Below, in pieces: positions 16,016 to 24,875 of a stretch of DNA of 64,000 nt. The DNA lies in NCBI RefSeq assembly GCF_001907675.1, contig NZ_MPNT01000020.1, positions 40,529 to 104,528 on the forward strand. The letters run 5' to 3'. A program made the translations under genes and the position numbers. Numbering within the stretch: the stretch's first letter is position 1; the number at the start of each line of letters is the position of its first letter. The notes under the pieces were generated by a model. That model made no database searches, was not told where the DNA came from, and worked only from the letters and a program-made list of their open reading frames with translations. The DNA is from Mycobacterium paraffinicum (lineage in GTDB: Bacteria > Actinomycetota > Actinomycetes > Mycobacteriales > Mycobacteriaceae).

Positions 16016-19000
16016 CTATTCGTCGCGCGACGCGCGCGCCCACTCGGGCATCGTCACCGCGGAGGCGGCGAGCGCCGCGAGCGAAATCAGTGCCAACAGC
16101 TGGACATTCGCGGAATGGCCGGCGTAGCCGTCCACCGATCGCCAGGGATGCCGCGAGAGTGCCGCCCCGGCCAGGATCAGGCCGCCCGCGCTGAGCAGCA
16201 TGGTGGCGCCGTCCGGGCTCCGACGGCGCAGCGCGTACCGCAGCGCCAAGGCCCCGCCGACCACGACGACGCCGGCCACCCCGGCGACCACCGCCCCAGC
16301 CGCCACCACCGCGACCGCCGCCCACGCCCCGGGGTTCCACGGCCGGGCCGCCGCATCGTCGGTCCGCCGGCTGCGGGTGCGCCACAGCGCGAGCATGGCC
16401 AACAGCGGCAGCAAGGCCAGCCCCACCGCCAGCCCCGCCCGGTAGGGCGCGTTGGACGGGAAGGTCAGCGTGATGGTGCCGGGGTCCCCCGGGGGCACCA
16501 CCCAGCCCTGCTGCCAGCCGTTGACGGCGACCGGGGTCAGCCGAGTCCCGCTGCTGGTGCGCGCGACCCAGCCGGGGTTGAAGCTTTCCGGGACGACCAA
16601 CACCCGCGAGGTGGACGACGGCGGCGCCTGCACCTCGCGGCGGTCCGGCCCCCAGGTCCGCCACACCGGAGTCGCGACGGCGGCGGGCGCGACCGGGGCG
16701 GCCGCCCGCGGGGTCAGCTCGGCGCCGTCGACAACGAACTGGGCGCCCGGGCTGATCAGCAGCTCCTGCTGGCCCGCCGGCAGTGCGACCGGATCAGGGT
16801 CGCACACCCGCGCGGCAATGGGCTCGTCGTTGAGCAGCGCCCCGACGGTGGTGCGGACCGACGTGTGCAGGAACCGGCCCGCGATCGCGATGACCGGGCC
16901 GTGGTCGCAGTCGATCGTGATCTCGCGCCCGCGGTTGCGGGCGGCGTCGGCGGGCGCGATCGGGTTGCCGTCGGCGCCCAGCGCCGCCAGCTCGGCCAAC
17001 CCCGGCGGCTTGAGCTGGTCGAAGCCCAGTGCGTTGCGGTCGATGACGTCGTCCCAATTCAGCAGGCTCACGGTGACGCTGTCCGTCACTCGCGGATTCA
17101 GCGAAACCGTTTGGGGTTCACCGGCTTTCAACGAGCGCACCTGCGGGCCGTCGCCCAGGTTGACCGCCACCATCGTCGGGTGGGCGGGCAGTGCTGACCG
17201 GCTGGGCGTCAGCCGCAGTCCGGTGACCTGGGTGGGTCGCGGCAGGGTCAGCGTCAGCGTGGGAGGGGTCTTGTGTTGCACCACCCGCTGCGGCGCCGTC
17301 CACGCGGTGGCCGGGTCGCCGTCGGTCGCGGCGTATGCCGAGCCGAGGACGTCGACCATGTCGGAGTCGCCGCGCGCCCGCGTGGTGCCCGGCTCGGCGA
17401 TCAGGTCGGCCAGCTTGGGCCCCTGGCGTGGCCGCACCCACACCAGCGGCGTCACCGACATCGGCGCCGGAACGGTCAGCGTCCGGCTGAGGTTGACCGG
17501 TTCCTCGGGCGCCAGGGCCATCGACGGCGCGCAGCGCACGCCATCGGGCGCCGTGGCGCAGCCCGGCCTGCCGGGCAGCTCCGGACCCAGGTCCCAGTCG
17601 GCGATCCCGGAGCCGGGCGGCGGCCCGGGCACCCGCACCGTGTGCCGCAGCTCGACCGGGTGGGCGAATCCGGACGCGTCGTATTGGGTGATCGAGAGGT
17701 CGGTGATGCCGAATTGCACACCCGGCGAGCCGTCGTCGGTGCCCGCGGCGGTGATTCGCACCCAGGGCGTCTCGCCGTAGGGCAGCGCGGAGGCCAGGGG
17801 CTTGCCGGGCTCGTCGAACCGCAGGGTGGTGCTGCCGGTTACGGTCTCGATCAGGATGCGGCGCACCTGGGCGCCGACGGCGGTGGCGCTCGGTGTCAGG
17901 GTGAGCGCCGCGTTGGTCACCGGATGGTCGAAATCGATCTGCAGCCATTGGCCGACGGCGGCCTGGAGCGAGTTGGACACCCACGCGGTCGCCGGGTCGC
18001 CGTCGATGGCGGCGACGGGCGCGGTCGCCGGCGCGACGTCGGGCATCGCGGTGGAGTCCGACGACGAGCTGGACACGGTGATCCGGCCGCCGGTCCACGC
18101 CCCGGCGACCGGGTCGGCGCCGGGGACGGGATAGTCGGGCACCCGGTTGTAGGTGTGCCGCGCATCGCCCGCGGCCCGGACCGCCGACGAATGCTGATCC
18201 ACCCGGCCGTAGTCGGTCTCGCGGGCCACCGGGGTATCGGTGACGGTCACCGTCGGCGCCGGTAGGTTGGCGGCGCGCGCGTCCGCGGACATCAGGACCG
18301 GACCCAACGGCGGCTGTCCCTGCAGCCGGCGCCGCTCGTCGAGGCGCAGCAGCACCTCGGGCCCGCCGTCGACCCGGGGCAACCGGTCCAGGTCGGCGAA
18401 GTACGGGGTGCCCGAACCGCCGGTGACCCGGTACACCTCGACGGCCGGATATCGGGGTCGCAAGCCGCTGTCGGCGACGAAGCCCGCGAGGGTGCCCGGG
18501 CCCACCGGCTCGCCGAACTGCGCCACCTTCTGCAGCCCCGGGGACCCGTCGACGGCGCGGTGCACCAGGATGGGCCGCGCCGAGCGCGACGTGTCCGGGT
18601 CCAGGTCGTTGCGCACCACCACGTACGAAATACCTTGGCGGGCAAGGGTATCCGCGAGCCCCGCTGACGGGCGGCCGGCGGCGAAGAGGCGCTGCACCGA
18701 ATCCAGCGCCCGGATGGTTTGCGGCGGCGTCAGCGGGATGGAGTCGCGAACGCCCCACGGGCTACCGCCGAGCACCTGCAGCGGCTCGTCGTGGCTGGTG
18801 CCCCACACCTGCGTGGCGAACGGCGCCCCGGGGGCCACCAGCACCCGACCGGGCATCGGGGTACCCGTGTTGTGCCGGTCGAGCCAGTCGGCGGTTTCCT
18901 GCCAGTACCGGGGTATCGCGCTGAACGTGCCGGGCGGGGTCAGCCGGCCCGTCCACGCCAGGGAGGTGCTCACCAGCAGCGCCGTCAGCACGACGATCGC

Positions 19001-20221
19001 GACCGCCACCCGCCTGTCGCGCTCGGGATGGGCGAACGCGCGCAGCCATCCCGAGGCGGGCCTCCGACCGGGCAGCGGGACCCGGCCCAACACCTGTGCG
19101 AGGCCCAGCACGATCGGGATCCGGACCACCGACCCCAGCTTGTGCACGTTGCGCAGCGGCGCTCCGCCGGCGTCCAGGAACGCCTGCACCGCGTGCGCCA
19201 CCGGCGAGCCGAGCCCGCCGCTGTAGCCGGCGGCCATCAGCACCACCCCGGCCAGCAGCATCGTCACCAACCGCCCGCGGGCCGGCATCGCCGGGCTGGC
19301 CAGCCCCGCCAGCCCGGCAGCGGCCACCAGACAGGTGGCCAGGACGGCCGCCGACCCGGTCACCAGCGGCGCGCCCGCGGTCGCGGTCGGCGCCACGTAC
19401 GGGGTCCAGCTGTCGGTGCCGCGCAGGATCTCGGTGAGCGACGACCACTGCGTGGTCACCCCGGAGGATTCGATGAAGTCCAGGAACGGCGGGCTGATGG
19501 CCCGCAGCATCACCAGCGCCACCACCCACCACAGCATCGCCAGGACGAGCGCGAGTAACCACCACCCGGTGTAGCGCCACCACAACCGGTTGGGTCGGTG
19601 GCACGCCCACCAGATCACCGCGGGCAGGCAGCCCGCCAGCGTGGCGATCGCGTTGACCGCGCCCATCAACGCGACGGCCAGGCCGGCCTGCGCGGCGAGT
19701 GCCCGGACCGACCGGTTGCCCGACGCGCGCAGCGCCAAGATCGTCGGCAGCAACACCCACGGCGCGAGCATCATCGGCAGCGTCTCCGACGAGATGGATC
19801 CCAGGGTGGTCAGTACCCGCGGCGACAGGGCGAACGCGGCGGCGCCGACCACCCGCGATGCCGGGCTGCCGATGCCCAGCGCCTCGGCCACCCGCAACAG
19901 CCCCCAGAAGCCGACGGTGAGCAGCAGCGCCCACCACAGCCGCTGGGTGACCCAGCCGGGCACCGAGAGGAGATGGCCGATCGCGAAGAAGGTGCCGTGC
20001 GGAAACAGGTACCCGTAGGCCTGATTCTGCGACTGCCCGAACGGCAGCTCGCTGTTCCACAGGTTGGTGGCTCGGGCCAGGAAGCGCAGGGGGTTGGCGG
20101 TGAGGTCGAGTTTGGTGTCGGGGGAGACCCGGCCGGGGGATTGGGCGAAGGTCAACAGCAGAGCGATCGTCCCGACCAACCACAGCCACCGGCGCGACAC
20201 GCGCGCGGCCTGCGAATCCAC
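16016..20221 (-). CDS. aftD: arabinofuranosyltransferase D, cell-wall arabinan synthesis
   Basis: At 1401 residues this matches AftD (Rv0236c, about 1400), a GT-C glycosyltransferase that adds arabinofuranose from decaprenyl-phosphoarabinose to arabinogalactan and lipoarabinomannan. The N-terminal half is a multi-helix membrane domain; the first loop holds the GT-C acidic motif region S-P-D-T-K-L-D-L. The C-terminal half is a large periplasmic region with jelly-roll, carbohydrate-binding-like modules (for example D-G-D-P-A-T-A-W occurring twice), and the protein ends in further membrane helices and a basic tail. The GTG start at 20221 gives the family N-terminus. Expected essential in mycobacteria. 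Two small DUF2613 genes precede it on the same strand, one only 28 bases away. Confidence 0.95.
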   Translation of the reverse strand: MDSQAARVSRRWLWLVGTIALLLTFAQSPGRVSPDTKLDLTANPLRFLARATNLWNSELPFGQSQNQAYGYLFPHGTFFAIGHLLSVPGWVTQRLWWALLLTVGFWGLLRVAEALGIGSPASRVVGAAAFALSPRVLTTLGSISSETLPMMLAPWVLLPTILALRASGNRSVRALAAQAGLAVALMGAVNAIATLAGCLPAVIWWACHRPNRLWWRYTGWWLLALVLAMLWWVVALVMLRAISPPFLDFIESSGVTTQWSSLTEILRGTDSWTPYVAPTATAGAPLVTGSAAVLATCLVAAAGLAGLASPAMPARGRLVTMLLAGVVLMAAGYSGGLGSPVAHAVQAFLDAGGAPLRNVHKLGSVVRIPIVLGLAQVLGRVPLPGRRPASGWLRAFAHPERDRRVAVAIVVLTALLVSTSLAWTGRLTPPGTFSAIPRYWQETADWLDRHNTGTPMPGRVLVAPGAPFATQVWGTSHDEPLQVLGGSPWGVRDSIPLTPPQTIRALDSVQRLFAAGRPSAGLADTLARQGISYVVVRNDLDPDTSRSARPILVHRAVDGSPGLQKVAQFGEPVGPGTLAGFVADSGLRPRYPAVEVYRVTGGSGTPYFADLDRLPRVDGGPEVLLRLDERRRLQGQPPLGPVLMSADARAANLPAPTVTVTDTPVARETDYGRVDQHSSAVRAAGDARHTYNRVPDYPVPGADPVAGAWTGGRITVSSSSSDSTAMPDVAPATAPVAAIDGDPATAWVSNSLQAAVGQWLQIDFDHPVTNAALTLTPSATAVGAQVRRILIETVTGSTTLRFDEPGKPLASALPYGETPWVRITAAGTDDGSPGVQFGITDLSITQYDASGFAHPVELRHTVRVPGPPPGSGIADWDLGPELPGRPGCATAPDGVRCAPSMALAPEEPVNLSRTLTVPAPMSVTPLVWVRPRQGPKLADLIAEPGTTRARGDSDMVDVLGSAYAATDGDPATAWTAPQRVVQHKTPPTLTLTLPRPTQVTGLRLTPSRSALPAHPTMVAVNLGDGPQVRSLKAGEPQTVSLNPRVTDSVTVSLLNWDDVIDRNALGFDQLKPPGLAELAALGADGNPIAPADAARNRGREITIDCDHGPVIAIAGRFLHTSVRTTVGALLNDEPIAARVCDPDPVALPAGQQELLISPGAQFVVDGAELTPRAAAPVAPAAVATPVWRTWGPDRREVQAPPSSTSRVLVVPESFNPGWVARTSSGTRLTPVAVNGWQQGWVVPPGDPGTITLTFPSNAPYRAGLAVGLALLPLLAMLALWRTRSRRTDDAAARPWNPGAWAAVAVVAAGAVVAGVAGVVVVGGALALRYALRRRSPDGATMLLSAGGLILAGAALSRHPWRSVDGYAGHSANVQLLALISLAALAASAVTMPEWARASRDE

Positions 20222-20249
20222 GGCCGGCGCGCCGGCCCGAGTGACCGGG

Positions 20250-20423
20250 CTAGCTACGGTTGCCGTACTCGACCCGGTTGAGCACTGACGACTGCGGATC
20301 GCCCCCGGGGAGTGGCGGTTTCGTGTCCTGCTGCACCATCAACGTGATCCCGAAGATCGCTGCCGCGCCGAGCAACAGACCCACCACCACGCTCGCGGCG
20401 GCGGGCGCAATGATCCGGTTCAT
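20250..20423 (-). CDS. DUF2613 small membrane/secreted protein (Rv0236A-like)
   Basis: A 57-residue protein, M-N-R-I-I-A-P-A-A-A-S-V-V-V-G at its start and V-L-N-R-V-E-Y-G-N-R-S at its end. One hydrophobic segment (residues about 5-29) is followed by a short polar tail. It matches the small protein Rv0236A in sequence character, length and position next to aftD. An AAGGAG ribosome site lies before ATG 20423. It ends 28 bases before the aftD start on the same strand, so it is almost certainly cotranscribed with aftD. The single helix suggests an accessory subunit or membrane microprotein; a direct partnership with AftD is inference only. Confidence 0.88.
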   Translation of the reverse strand: MNRIIAPAAASVVVGLLLGAAAIFGITLMVQQDTKPPLPGGDPQSSVLNRVEYGNRS

Positions 20424-20507
20424 CGACGGCTCCTTACAGCATCTTCGAAACGTAGCGGCGGCCTACGCCAACCTAGCAGAAGCCCGGCCGGCGCCCCTGA
20501 GCGCTCG

Positions 20508-20708
20508 TCAGGGCAGGCAGTGCCCGTGAAAGCACCGGTCGCCGTATTGCACCAGATGGGGTTCGAGCGGGATCAGCGCGGCCGGACGGACCCGCACCGC
20601 TGTCACGCCGTGCTCGGCGACGGCCAGCGTGACGCCGACGGTGGTCGCGACGCCGACCGTCAAACCCACCACGACGCTGGCCGCGGCCGCCAGGGTGAAA
20701 CCGGTCAT
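20508..20708 (-). CDS. second DUF2613 small protein, paralogue of the adjacent gene
   Basis: This 66-residue protein begins M-T-G-F-T-L-A-A-A-A-S-V-V-V-G-L and shares with its neighbour the pattern A-A-A-A-S-V-V-V-G-L-x-x-G followed by G-x-T-L, so the two look like tandem paralogues. The tail differs: it has P-L-E-P-H-L-V-Q-Y-G-D-R-C-F-H-G-H-C-L-P, ending in two cysteines and three histidines that could bind a metal or form a disulphide outside the membrane. An AAGGAG site precedes ATG 20708. It lies 84 bases upstream of the first DUF2613 gene on the same strand and may head the aftD transcript. Function unknown. Confidence 0.82.
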   Translation of the reverse strand: MTGFTLAAAASVVVGLTVGVATTVGVTLAVAEHGVTAVRVRPAALIPLEPHLVQYGDRCFHGHCLP

Positions 20709-20837
20709 CGCTGGCTCCTTGATCGCCCCCGCTAGCCCAGCTAGCACCTGCCCACGAATGCCCGCGCGGCCGAACAAGAAAACCTCGCCCGCTCCCCAGA
20801 CCCGGAGGCCGGGACCCCGCCGTGCAAACATGGCCCG

Positions 20838-21989
20838 ATGTCATTCTCGCGCACCATGACCGTCGCGGGGGCCGTGCTCGCGTCCGTGTCGGCTTTGGTG
20901 GCGGGCTGCGCCCACCACGCCGCCCGGCCACCCGGCCCGTCGAGCTCGGTCAGCAAGCCGACGGCCGCACCCGCGCCGCCGGCCTGCGGTGACGTCACCA
21001 AACTGCCGGTCCGCGACAAGCTGGCGCAGCTGCTGATGGTGGGCGTGAAGAACGCCGACGACGCCCGCTCGGTGGTCGACGGCTACCACGTCGGCGGCAT
21101 CTTCATCGGAAGCTGGACGGACCTGTCGATCTTCAAGGGCCCGCTGGCCGACATCGCGGCGAAGGCCGGGCCGCTGCCGTTGGCCGTGAGCGTCGACGAG
21201 GAGGGCGGCCGAGTCTCGCGGCTGCGGTCGCTGATCGGCTCGGCGCCCTCACCCCGGCAACTGGCACAGACCCAGACCCCCGCCCAGGTCCACGACATGG
21301 CGGCCGACCGCGGCAAGAAGATGCGCGACCTGGGCATCACCATCGACTTCGCCCCCGTCGTCGACGTCACCGACGCCACCGACGGCGTCATCGGGGACCG
21401 CTCGTTCGGCGGCGATCCCACCACGGTCACCGCCTACGCCGGGGCGTACGCGCAAGGCCTGCGCGACGCGGGGTTGCTGCCGGTGCTCAAGCACTTTCCC
21501 GGGCACGGGCACGGCTCCGGGGACTCGCACACCGGCGGCGTGGTGACCCCGCCGCTGAGCGACCTGCAGGGCGTCGACCTGGTGCCCTACCGCACGCTGG
21601 TGACCGCGGCCCCGGTCGCGGTGATGCTGGGTCACCTGCAGGTGCCCGGACTCACCGGTGACGACCCGGCGAGCCTGAGCCCCGCGGCGGTGCGGCTGCT
21701 GCGCGACGGCGTCGGTTACGGCGCCCCGCCGTTCAATGGCCCGGTGTTCACCGACGACCTGTCCAGCATGGGCGCTATCTCCGACCGGTACGGCGTCGCC
21801 GAGGCGGTGCTGCGCACCCTGCAGGCCGGCACCGACGTCGCGCTCTGGGTCACCACCGATGAGGTGCCGGCGGTCCTGGACCGGCTGGAGAAGGCGGTGG
21901 CCGCCGGCGAACTGCCCGGGCAGCGGGTGGACGACGCGCTGGGGCGGGTCGCGACGATGAAGGGCCGCAGCCCGGCCTGCGGCCACTAA
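20838..21989 (+). CDS. lpqI: NagZ-type beta-N-acetylglucosaminidase lipoprotein
   Basis: The 383-residue lipoprotein matches LpqI (Rv0237), a GH3 enzyme that removes N-acetylglucosamine from peptidoglycan fragments during wall recycling. The lipobox ends at C24 (A-L-V-A-G-C) after a short signal peptide. The GH3 NagZ loop K-H-F-P-G-H-G followed by D-S-H is present with its catalytic histidine, and the nucleophile aspartate is in V-F-T-D-D-L-S-S-M-G. The early S-V-D-E-E-G-G-R-V motif is also typical. It is anchored outside the plasma membrane. It diverges from the DUF2613/aftD unit and is followed by a TetR gene 64 bases later. Confidence 0.93.
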   Translation: MSFSRTMTVAGAVLASVSALVAGCAHHAARPPGPSSSVSKPTAAPAPPACGDVTKLPVRDKLAQLLMVGVKNADDARSVVDGYHVGGIFIGSWTDLSIFKGPLADIAAKAGPLPLAVSVDEEGGRVSRLRSLIGSAPSPRQLAQTQTPAQVHDMAADRGKKMRDLGITIDFAPVVDVTDATDGVIGDRSFGGDPTTVTAYAGAYAQGLRDAGLLPVLKHFPGHGHGSGDSHTGGVVTPPLSDLQGVDLVPYRTLVTAAPVAVMLGHLQVPGLTGDDPASLSPAAVRLLRDGVGYGAPPFNGPVFTDDLSSMGAISDRYGVAEAVLRTLQAGTDVALWVTTDEVPAVLDRLEKAVAAGELPGQRVDDALGRVATMKGRSPACGH

Positions 21990-22013
21990 CGCGTGTGGGG
22001 CCACCGCCGGTTG

Positions 22014-22029
22014 CTTACTCTGGAGTCAG
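22014..22029. promoter_or_regulatory. TTAC-N6-GT(A/C)A-type inverted repeat upstream of the TetR gene
   Basis: CTTACTCTGGAGTCAG has arms CTTACT and AGTCAG, one mismatch from the perfect repeat found upstream of fadA2 (26307-26322). It lies 25 bases before the TetR start at 22054, where an autoregulatory operator would be. The resemblance to the fadA2 and fadE5 upstream sites suggests one regulator for all three; this TetR is the natural candidate. Confidence 0.5.
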
Positions 22030-22053
22030 ATAGACGGGCTAGAGAGGCAAGCA

Positions 22054-22704
22054 ATGGCGGGTGGCACCAAGCGGTTACCGCGCGCAGTCCGCGAGCAACA
22101 AATGCTCGACGCCGCCGTGCAGATGTTTTCGGTCAACGGCTACCACGAGACCTCGATGGACGCGATCGCCGCCGCGGCGCAGATCTCCAAGCCGATGCTG
22201 TACCTGTACTACGGCTCCAAGGAGGACCTGTTCGGCGCCTGCCTGAACCGGGAGATGGGCCGGTTCATCGACGCGGTGCGCGCGGACATCGACTTCACCC
22301 AAAGCCCGAAAGACTTGCTGCGCAACACGATCGTGGCGTTCATGCGCTACATCGATGCCAACCGGGCGTCGTGGATCGTGATGTACACCCAGGCCACCAG
22401 TTCCCAGGCGTTCGCGCACATGGTGCGCGAGGGGCGTGAACAGATCATCGAGCTGGTCGCCGGGCTGGTGCGCGCGGGCAGCCGCACCCCGCGGACCGAG
22501 CGCGAACACGAGATGATGGCCGTGGCGCTGGTGGGGGCGGGCGAGGCGACGGCCAACCAGCTCACTACCGGCGACATCGACGCCGACGAGGCGGCCGAAC
22601 TGATGATCAACCTGTTCTGGCACGGCCTGCGGGGCGCGCCGGAGGAGCGGGAGGCCGCCGCGGTGCTGCCCAAGAAGGGGAGAACCGGCGGCGCCAAGCG
22701 CTAA
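22054..22704 (+). CDS. TetR-family transcriptional regulator (Rv0238-like)
   Basis: The 216-residue protein has an N-terminal TetR helix-turn-helix: M-L-D-A-A-V-Q-M-F-S-V-N-G-Y-H-E-T-S-M-D-A, then I-S-K-P-M-L-Y-L-Y-Y-G-S-K-E-D-L (residues about 15-62). The rest is the ligand/dimer domain, with a basic tail K-K-G-R-T-G-G-A-K-R. It corresponds to Rv0238 by position. An inverted repeat CTTACT-N4-AGTCAG lies just upstream, and near-identical sites precede fabG4/fadA2 and fadE5. That makes it the best local candidate for control of the fatty-acid module from 24 to 30 kb, although the regulator could also be encoded elsewhere. The ClC gene follows 16 bases later. Confidence 0.88.
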   Translation: MAGGTKRLPRAVREQQMLDAAVQMFSVNGYHETSMDAIAAAAQISKPMLYLYYGSKEDLFGACLNREMGRFIDAVRADIDFTQSPKDLLRNTIVAFMRYIDANRASWIVMYTQATSSQAFAHMVREGREQIIELVAGLVRAGSRTPRTEREHEMMAVALVGAGEATANQLTTGDIDADEAAELMINLFWHGLRGAPEEREAAAVLPKKGRTGGAKR

Positions 22705-22720
22705 CCCCTACATTCGTGAT

Positions 22721-23971
22721 GTGGCTCGACCGCCCGCCCGCCGCAACGTCGACTTCTTCTGTGCGGTGGTCATCGTCGGGCTGCTGGCCGGGGTGGCGGG
22801 ATTGGCGACGACGTTCGTGCTGCGCTTCGTCCAGCACGTCACGTATAACTACTCCTTCGGCGCGCTGCTGGCCGGTGTCGCGGCCAGCAGTCCGGTGCGC
22901 CGCGCGGTGGGTCCGATGATCGGCGGCGCGGTCGCGGCGATCGGGTGGTGGATCTTGCGGAGCCGGGCGGACGTGCCGCCCCTGGCCGAAACCATCTCGA
23001 GTCGCAAGCGGATACCGCGGCTGGCCTGGAGCCTGGACGCCCTGCTGCAGGTGCTGCTCGTCGGGTCGGGGGCTTCGCTGGGCCGGGAGGGCGCGCCGCG
23101 CCAATTCGCCGCGGCCCTCGGTGATTTCGGCACGGCCTGGCTCAGGCGGCTGTCGCCGGGCGACCGCGAGGTGCTGCTGGCCTGCGCGGCCGGCGCCGGG
23201 TTGGGCGCGGTCTACGCCGTTCCGCTGGCGGGTGCGCTGTTCTCGGTGCGGATTCTGCTCGACACCTGGCAGCCGCGGGCGGTGGGCGCGGCGTTCATGT
23301 CCTCGGCCCTGGCGGTCGCCGTCGGTTCGGCCATCACCCGCGACCAACCCAACCTGCAGTGGCCGATCGGGGAGTCGACCTACCTGCTGACCGCGCACGG
23401 GCTGCTGCTTGCGCCGGTCGCCCTCGCCGTGGGGCTGGCGTTCAACCGGTTGATGGCGGCGGCCCGGCCAGCCAAGCCGATGCGGACCTGGGTGCTGGTC
23501 CCGGCGCTCGCGGGGGCGGGGCTGGTGATGGGCATCTGCTCGCATCGGTGGCCCGAATTGCCCGGCAACGGCCGAAGCGTCCTGACGGTCAGCCTGGCCA
23601 GCGGCATGACGCTGTTGTCGGCGCTCGCGATCCTGGCGTTGAAACCCTTGCTGACGGCGCTGTTCCTGCGTGCCGGCGGGGCCGGCGGCATGCTGACGCC
23701 GTCGCTGGCCACCGGCGCGGCCGCCGGGGCGGCGCTGGTGCTCGCGATCAACTGGGCGGTCGGGACTCACCTGCACGTGCCCGCGGTGTCGCTGGCCGGC
23801 GCCGCCGGTGTGCTTGCGGTGACGCAGGGATCACCGATCTGGGCGGCGATCTTCGTCTGGGAACTCGCCCGGCCGCCGCTGTGGTTGTTCCTGCTGTTCC
23901 TGCTGACCGCGACCAGCGCCCACGGGCTGAACGTGCTTCTCAAGCGCCGCGGTCCGACGCACTCGGGCTAG
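22721..23971 (+). CDS. ClC-family chloride channel or H+/Cl- antiporter
   Basis: The 416-residue protein is a polytopic membrane protein of the voltage-gated chloride channel family. The conserved helix-E/F segment G-S-G-A-S-L-G-R-E-G-A-P-R-Q is present (family G-K/R-E-G-P motif with the gating glutamate), followed by A-A-G-A-G-L-G-A-V-Y-A-V-P-L-A-G-A-L-F. Near the C-terminus, G-A-G-G-M-L-T-P-S-L corresponds to the G-x-F-x-P chloride-binding region, here with Leu instead of Phe. No CBS domain follows, as in many bacterial ClCs. GTG 22721 starts 16 bases after the TetR stop, so cotranscription is likely. In H37Rv I recall a vapBC pair at this position, so this is a lineage difference. Confidence 0.88.
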   Translation: MARPPARRNVDFFCAVVIVGLLAGVAGLATTFVLRFVQHVTYNYSFGALLAGVAASSPVRRAVGPMIGGAVAAIGWWILRSRADVPPLAETISSRKRIPRLAWSLDALLQVLLVGSGASLGREGAPRQFAAALGDFGTAWLRRLSPGDREVLLACAAGAGLGAVYAVPLAGALFSVRILLDTWQPRAVGAAFMSSALAVAVGSAITRDQPNLQWPIGESTYLLTAHGLLLAPVALAVGLAFNRLMAAARPAKPMRTWVLVPALAGAGLVMGICSHRWPELPGNGRSVLTVSLASGMTLLSALAILALKPLLTALFLRAGGAGGMLTPSLATGAAAGAALVLAINWAVGTHLHVPAVSLAGAAGVLAVTQGSPIWAAIFVWELARPPLWLFLLFLLTATSAHGLNVLLKRRGPTHSG

Positions 23972-24014
23972 CGGGTCGCCACCGCCACCGTCGCCATCGT
24001 CGGCACAGCCAGCA

Positions 24015-24857
24015 CTAGAGCGCCCGGACGGTGCCGGTCAGGTGCGGATAGCCCTTGGCGATGTTGCGCAGCGAGATGTCCCAGCCGTCATGGGTTTCGT
24101 CGATGTACAGTCCCGCGGTGGCGGGCAGTATCAGCGGCTTGCCGAACCGCACCGAATACTTCACCGCGTCCGGCAGCCGCGCCTCGATGTTTGCCAATAC
24201 CGCTGCGGCGCTGAACATCCCGTGCGCGATGACGGTGGGGAAGCCGAACAGCTTGGCCGCGATCGGGTTGGTGTGGATCGGGTTGTGGTCGCCGCTGACC
24301 GCGGCGTAGCGCCGGATCAGGCCGGGGCTGACGCGCACGACGGTGCTGGGCGGCGGCAGCTTGGGCTGCTTCTGTGGCGGCGGCTTGGGCTCGTCGGACA
24401 GGCTGGTGCGTTGCTGGTGCAGGAAGGTCGTCACCTGATGCCACGCGGTGTCGTTGCCGACGTTCACGTCGGTCACCAGGTCGACCAACAGGCCCTTGCG
24501 ATGCTCGCGCAGGTTCTCCGCGTGCACCTGCACGCCGACGGTGTCGGTGACCGCGATCGGCCGGTACTGCGTGATGTGGTTCTCCATGTGTACCGAACCC
24601 ATTGCTGCGAAAGGAAAGTCGAATCCGGTCACCAGCGACATCATCGTGGGAAACGTCAACGCGAACGGGTAGGTCAGCGGCACATTGTTGCCGTAGCGCA
24701 GGCCGGTGACCGCCGCGTACTCGGCCACGTTCGCCTGATCGATGGGCAATTCCTCGATGGCCACCGTGCGGGTGGGCAGCTGGTTCCCGCGGGACACCAG
24801 CGGCAGTGCCCCGGCCGCCGCGCGCAGCATGTTCTTCAGTCCGCTTGGCTGGTTCAT
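24015..24857 (-). CDS. htdX: 3-hydroxyacyl-thioester dehydratase
   Basis: The 280-residue protein is an R-specific hydratase/dehydratase with a double hot-dog fold, matching HtdX (Rv0241c). The hydratase-2 motif Y-A-A-V-S-G-D-H-N-P-I-H gives catalytic D190 and H195, followed by A-H-G-M. It dehydrates (3R)-hydroxyacyl thioesters in fatty-acid synthesis or modification. It is the second gene of a fabG4-htdX operon, 18 bases downstream of fabG4, so ketoreduction and dehydration are encoded together. A proline/lysine-rich linker (residues about 156-172) joins the two hot-dog halves. Confidence 0.93.
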   Translation of the reverse strand: MNQPSGLKNMLRAAAGALPLVSRGNQLPTRTVAIEELPIDQANVAEYAAVTGLRYGNNVPLTYPFALTFPTMMSLVTGFDFPFAAMGSVHMENHITQYRPIAVTDTVGVQVHAENLREHRKGLLVDLVTDVNVGNDTAWHQVTTFLHQQRTSLSDEPKPPPQKQPKLPPPSTVVRVSPGLIRRYAAVSGDHNPIHTNPIAAKLFGFPTVIAHGMFSAAAVLANIEARLPDAVKYSVRFGKPLILPATAGLYIDETHDGWDISLRNIAKGYPHLTGTVRAL

Positions 24858-24875
24858 TGCGTTCTCCCGTCGCAG

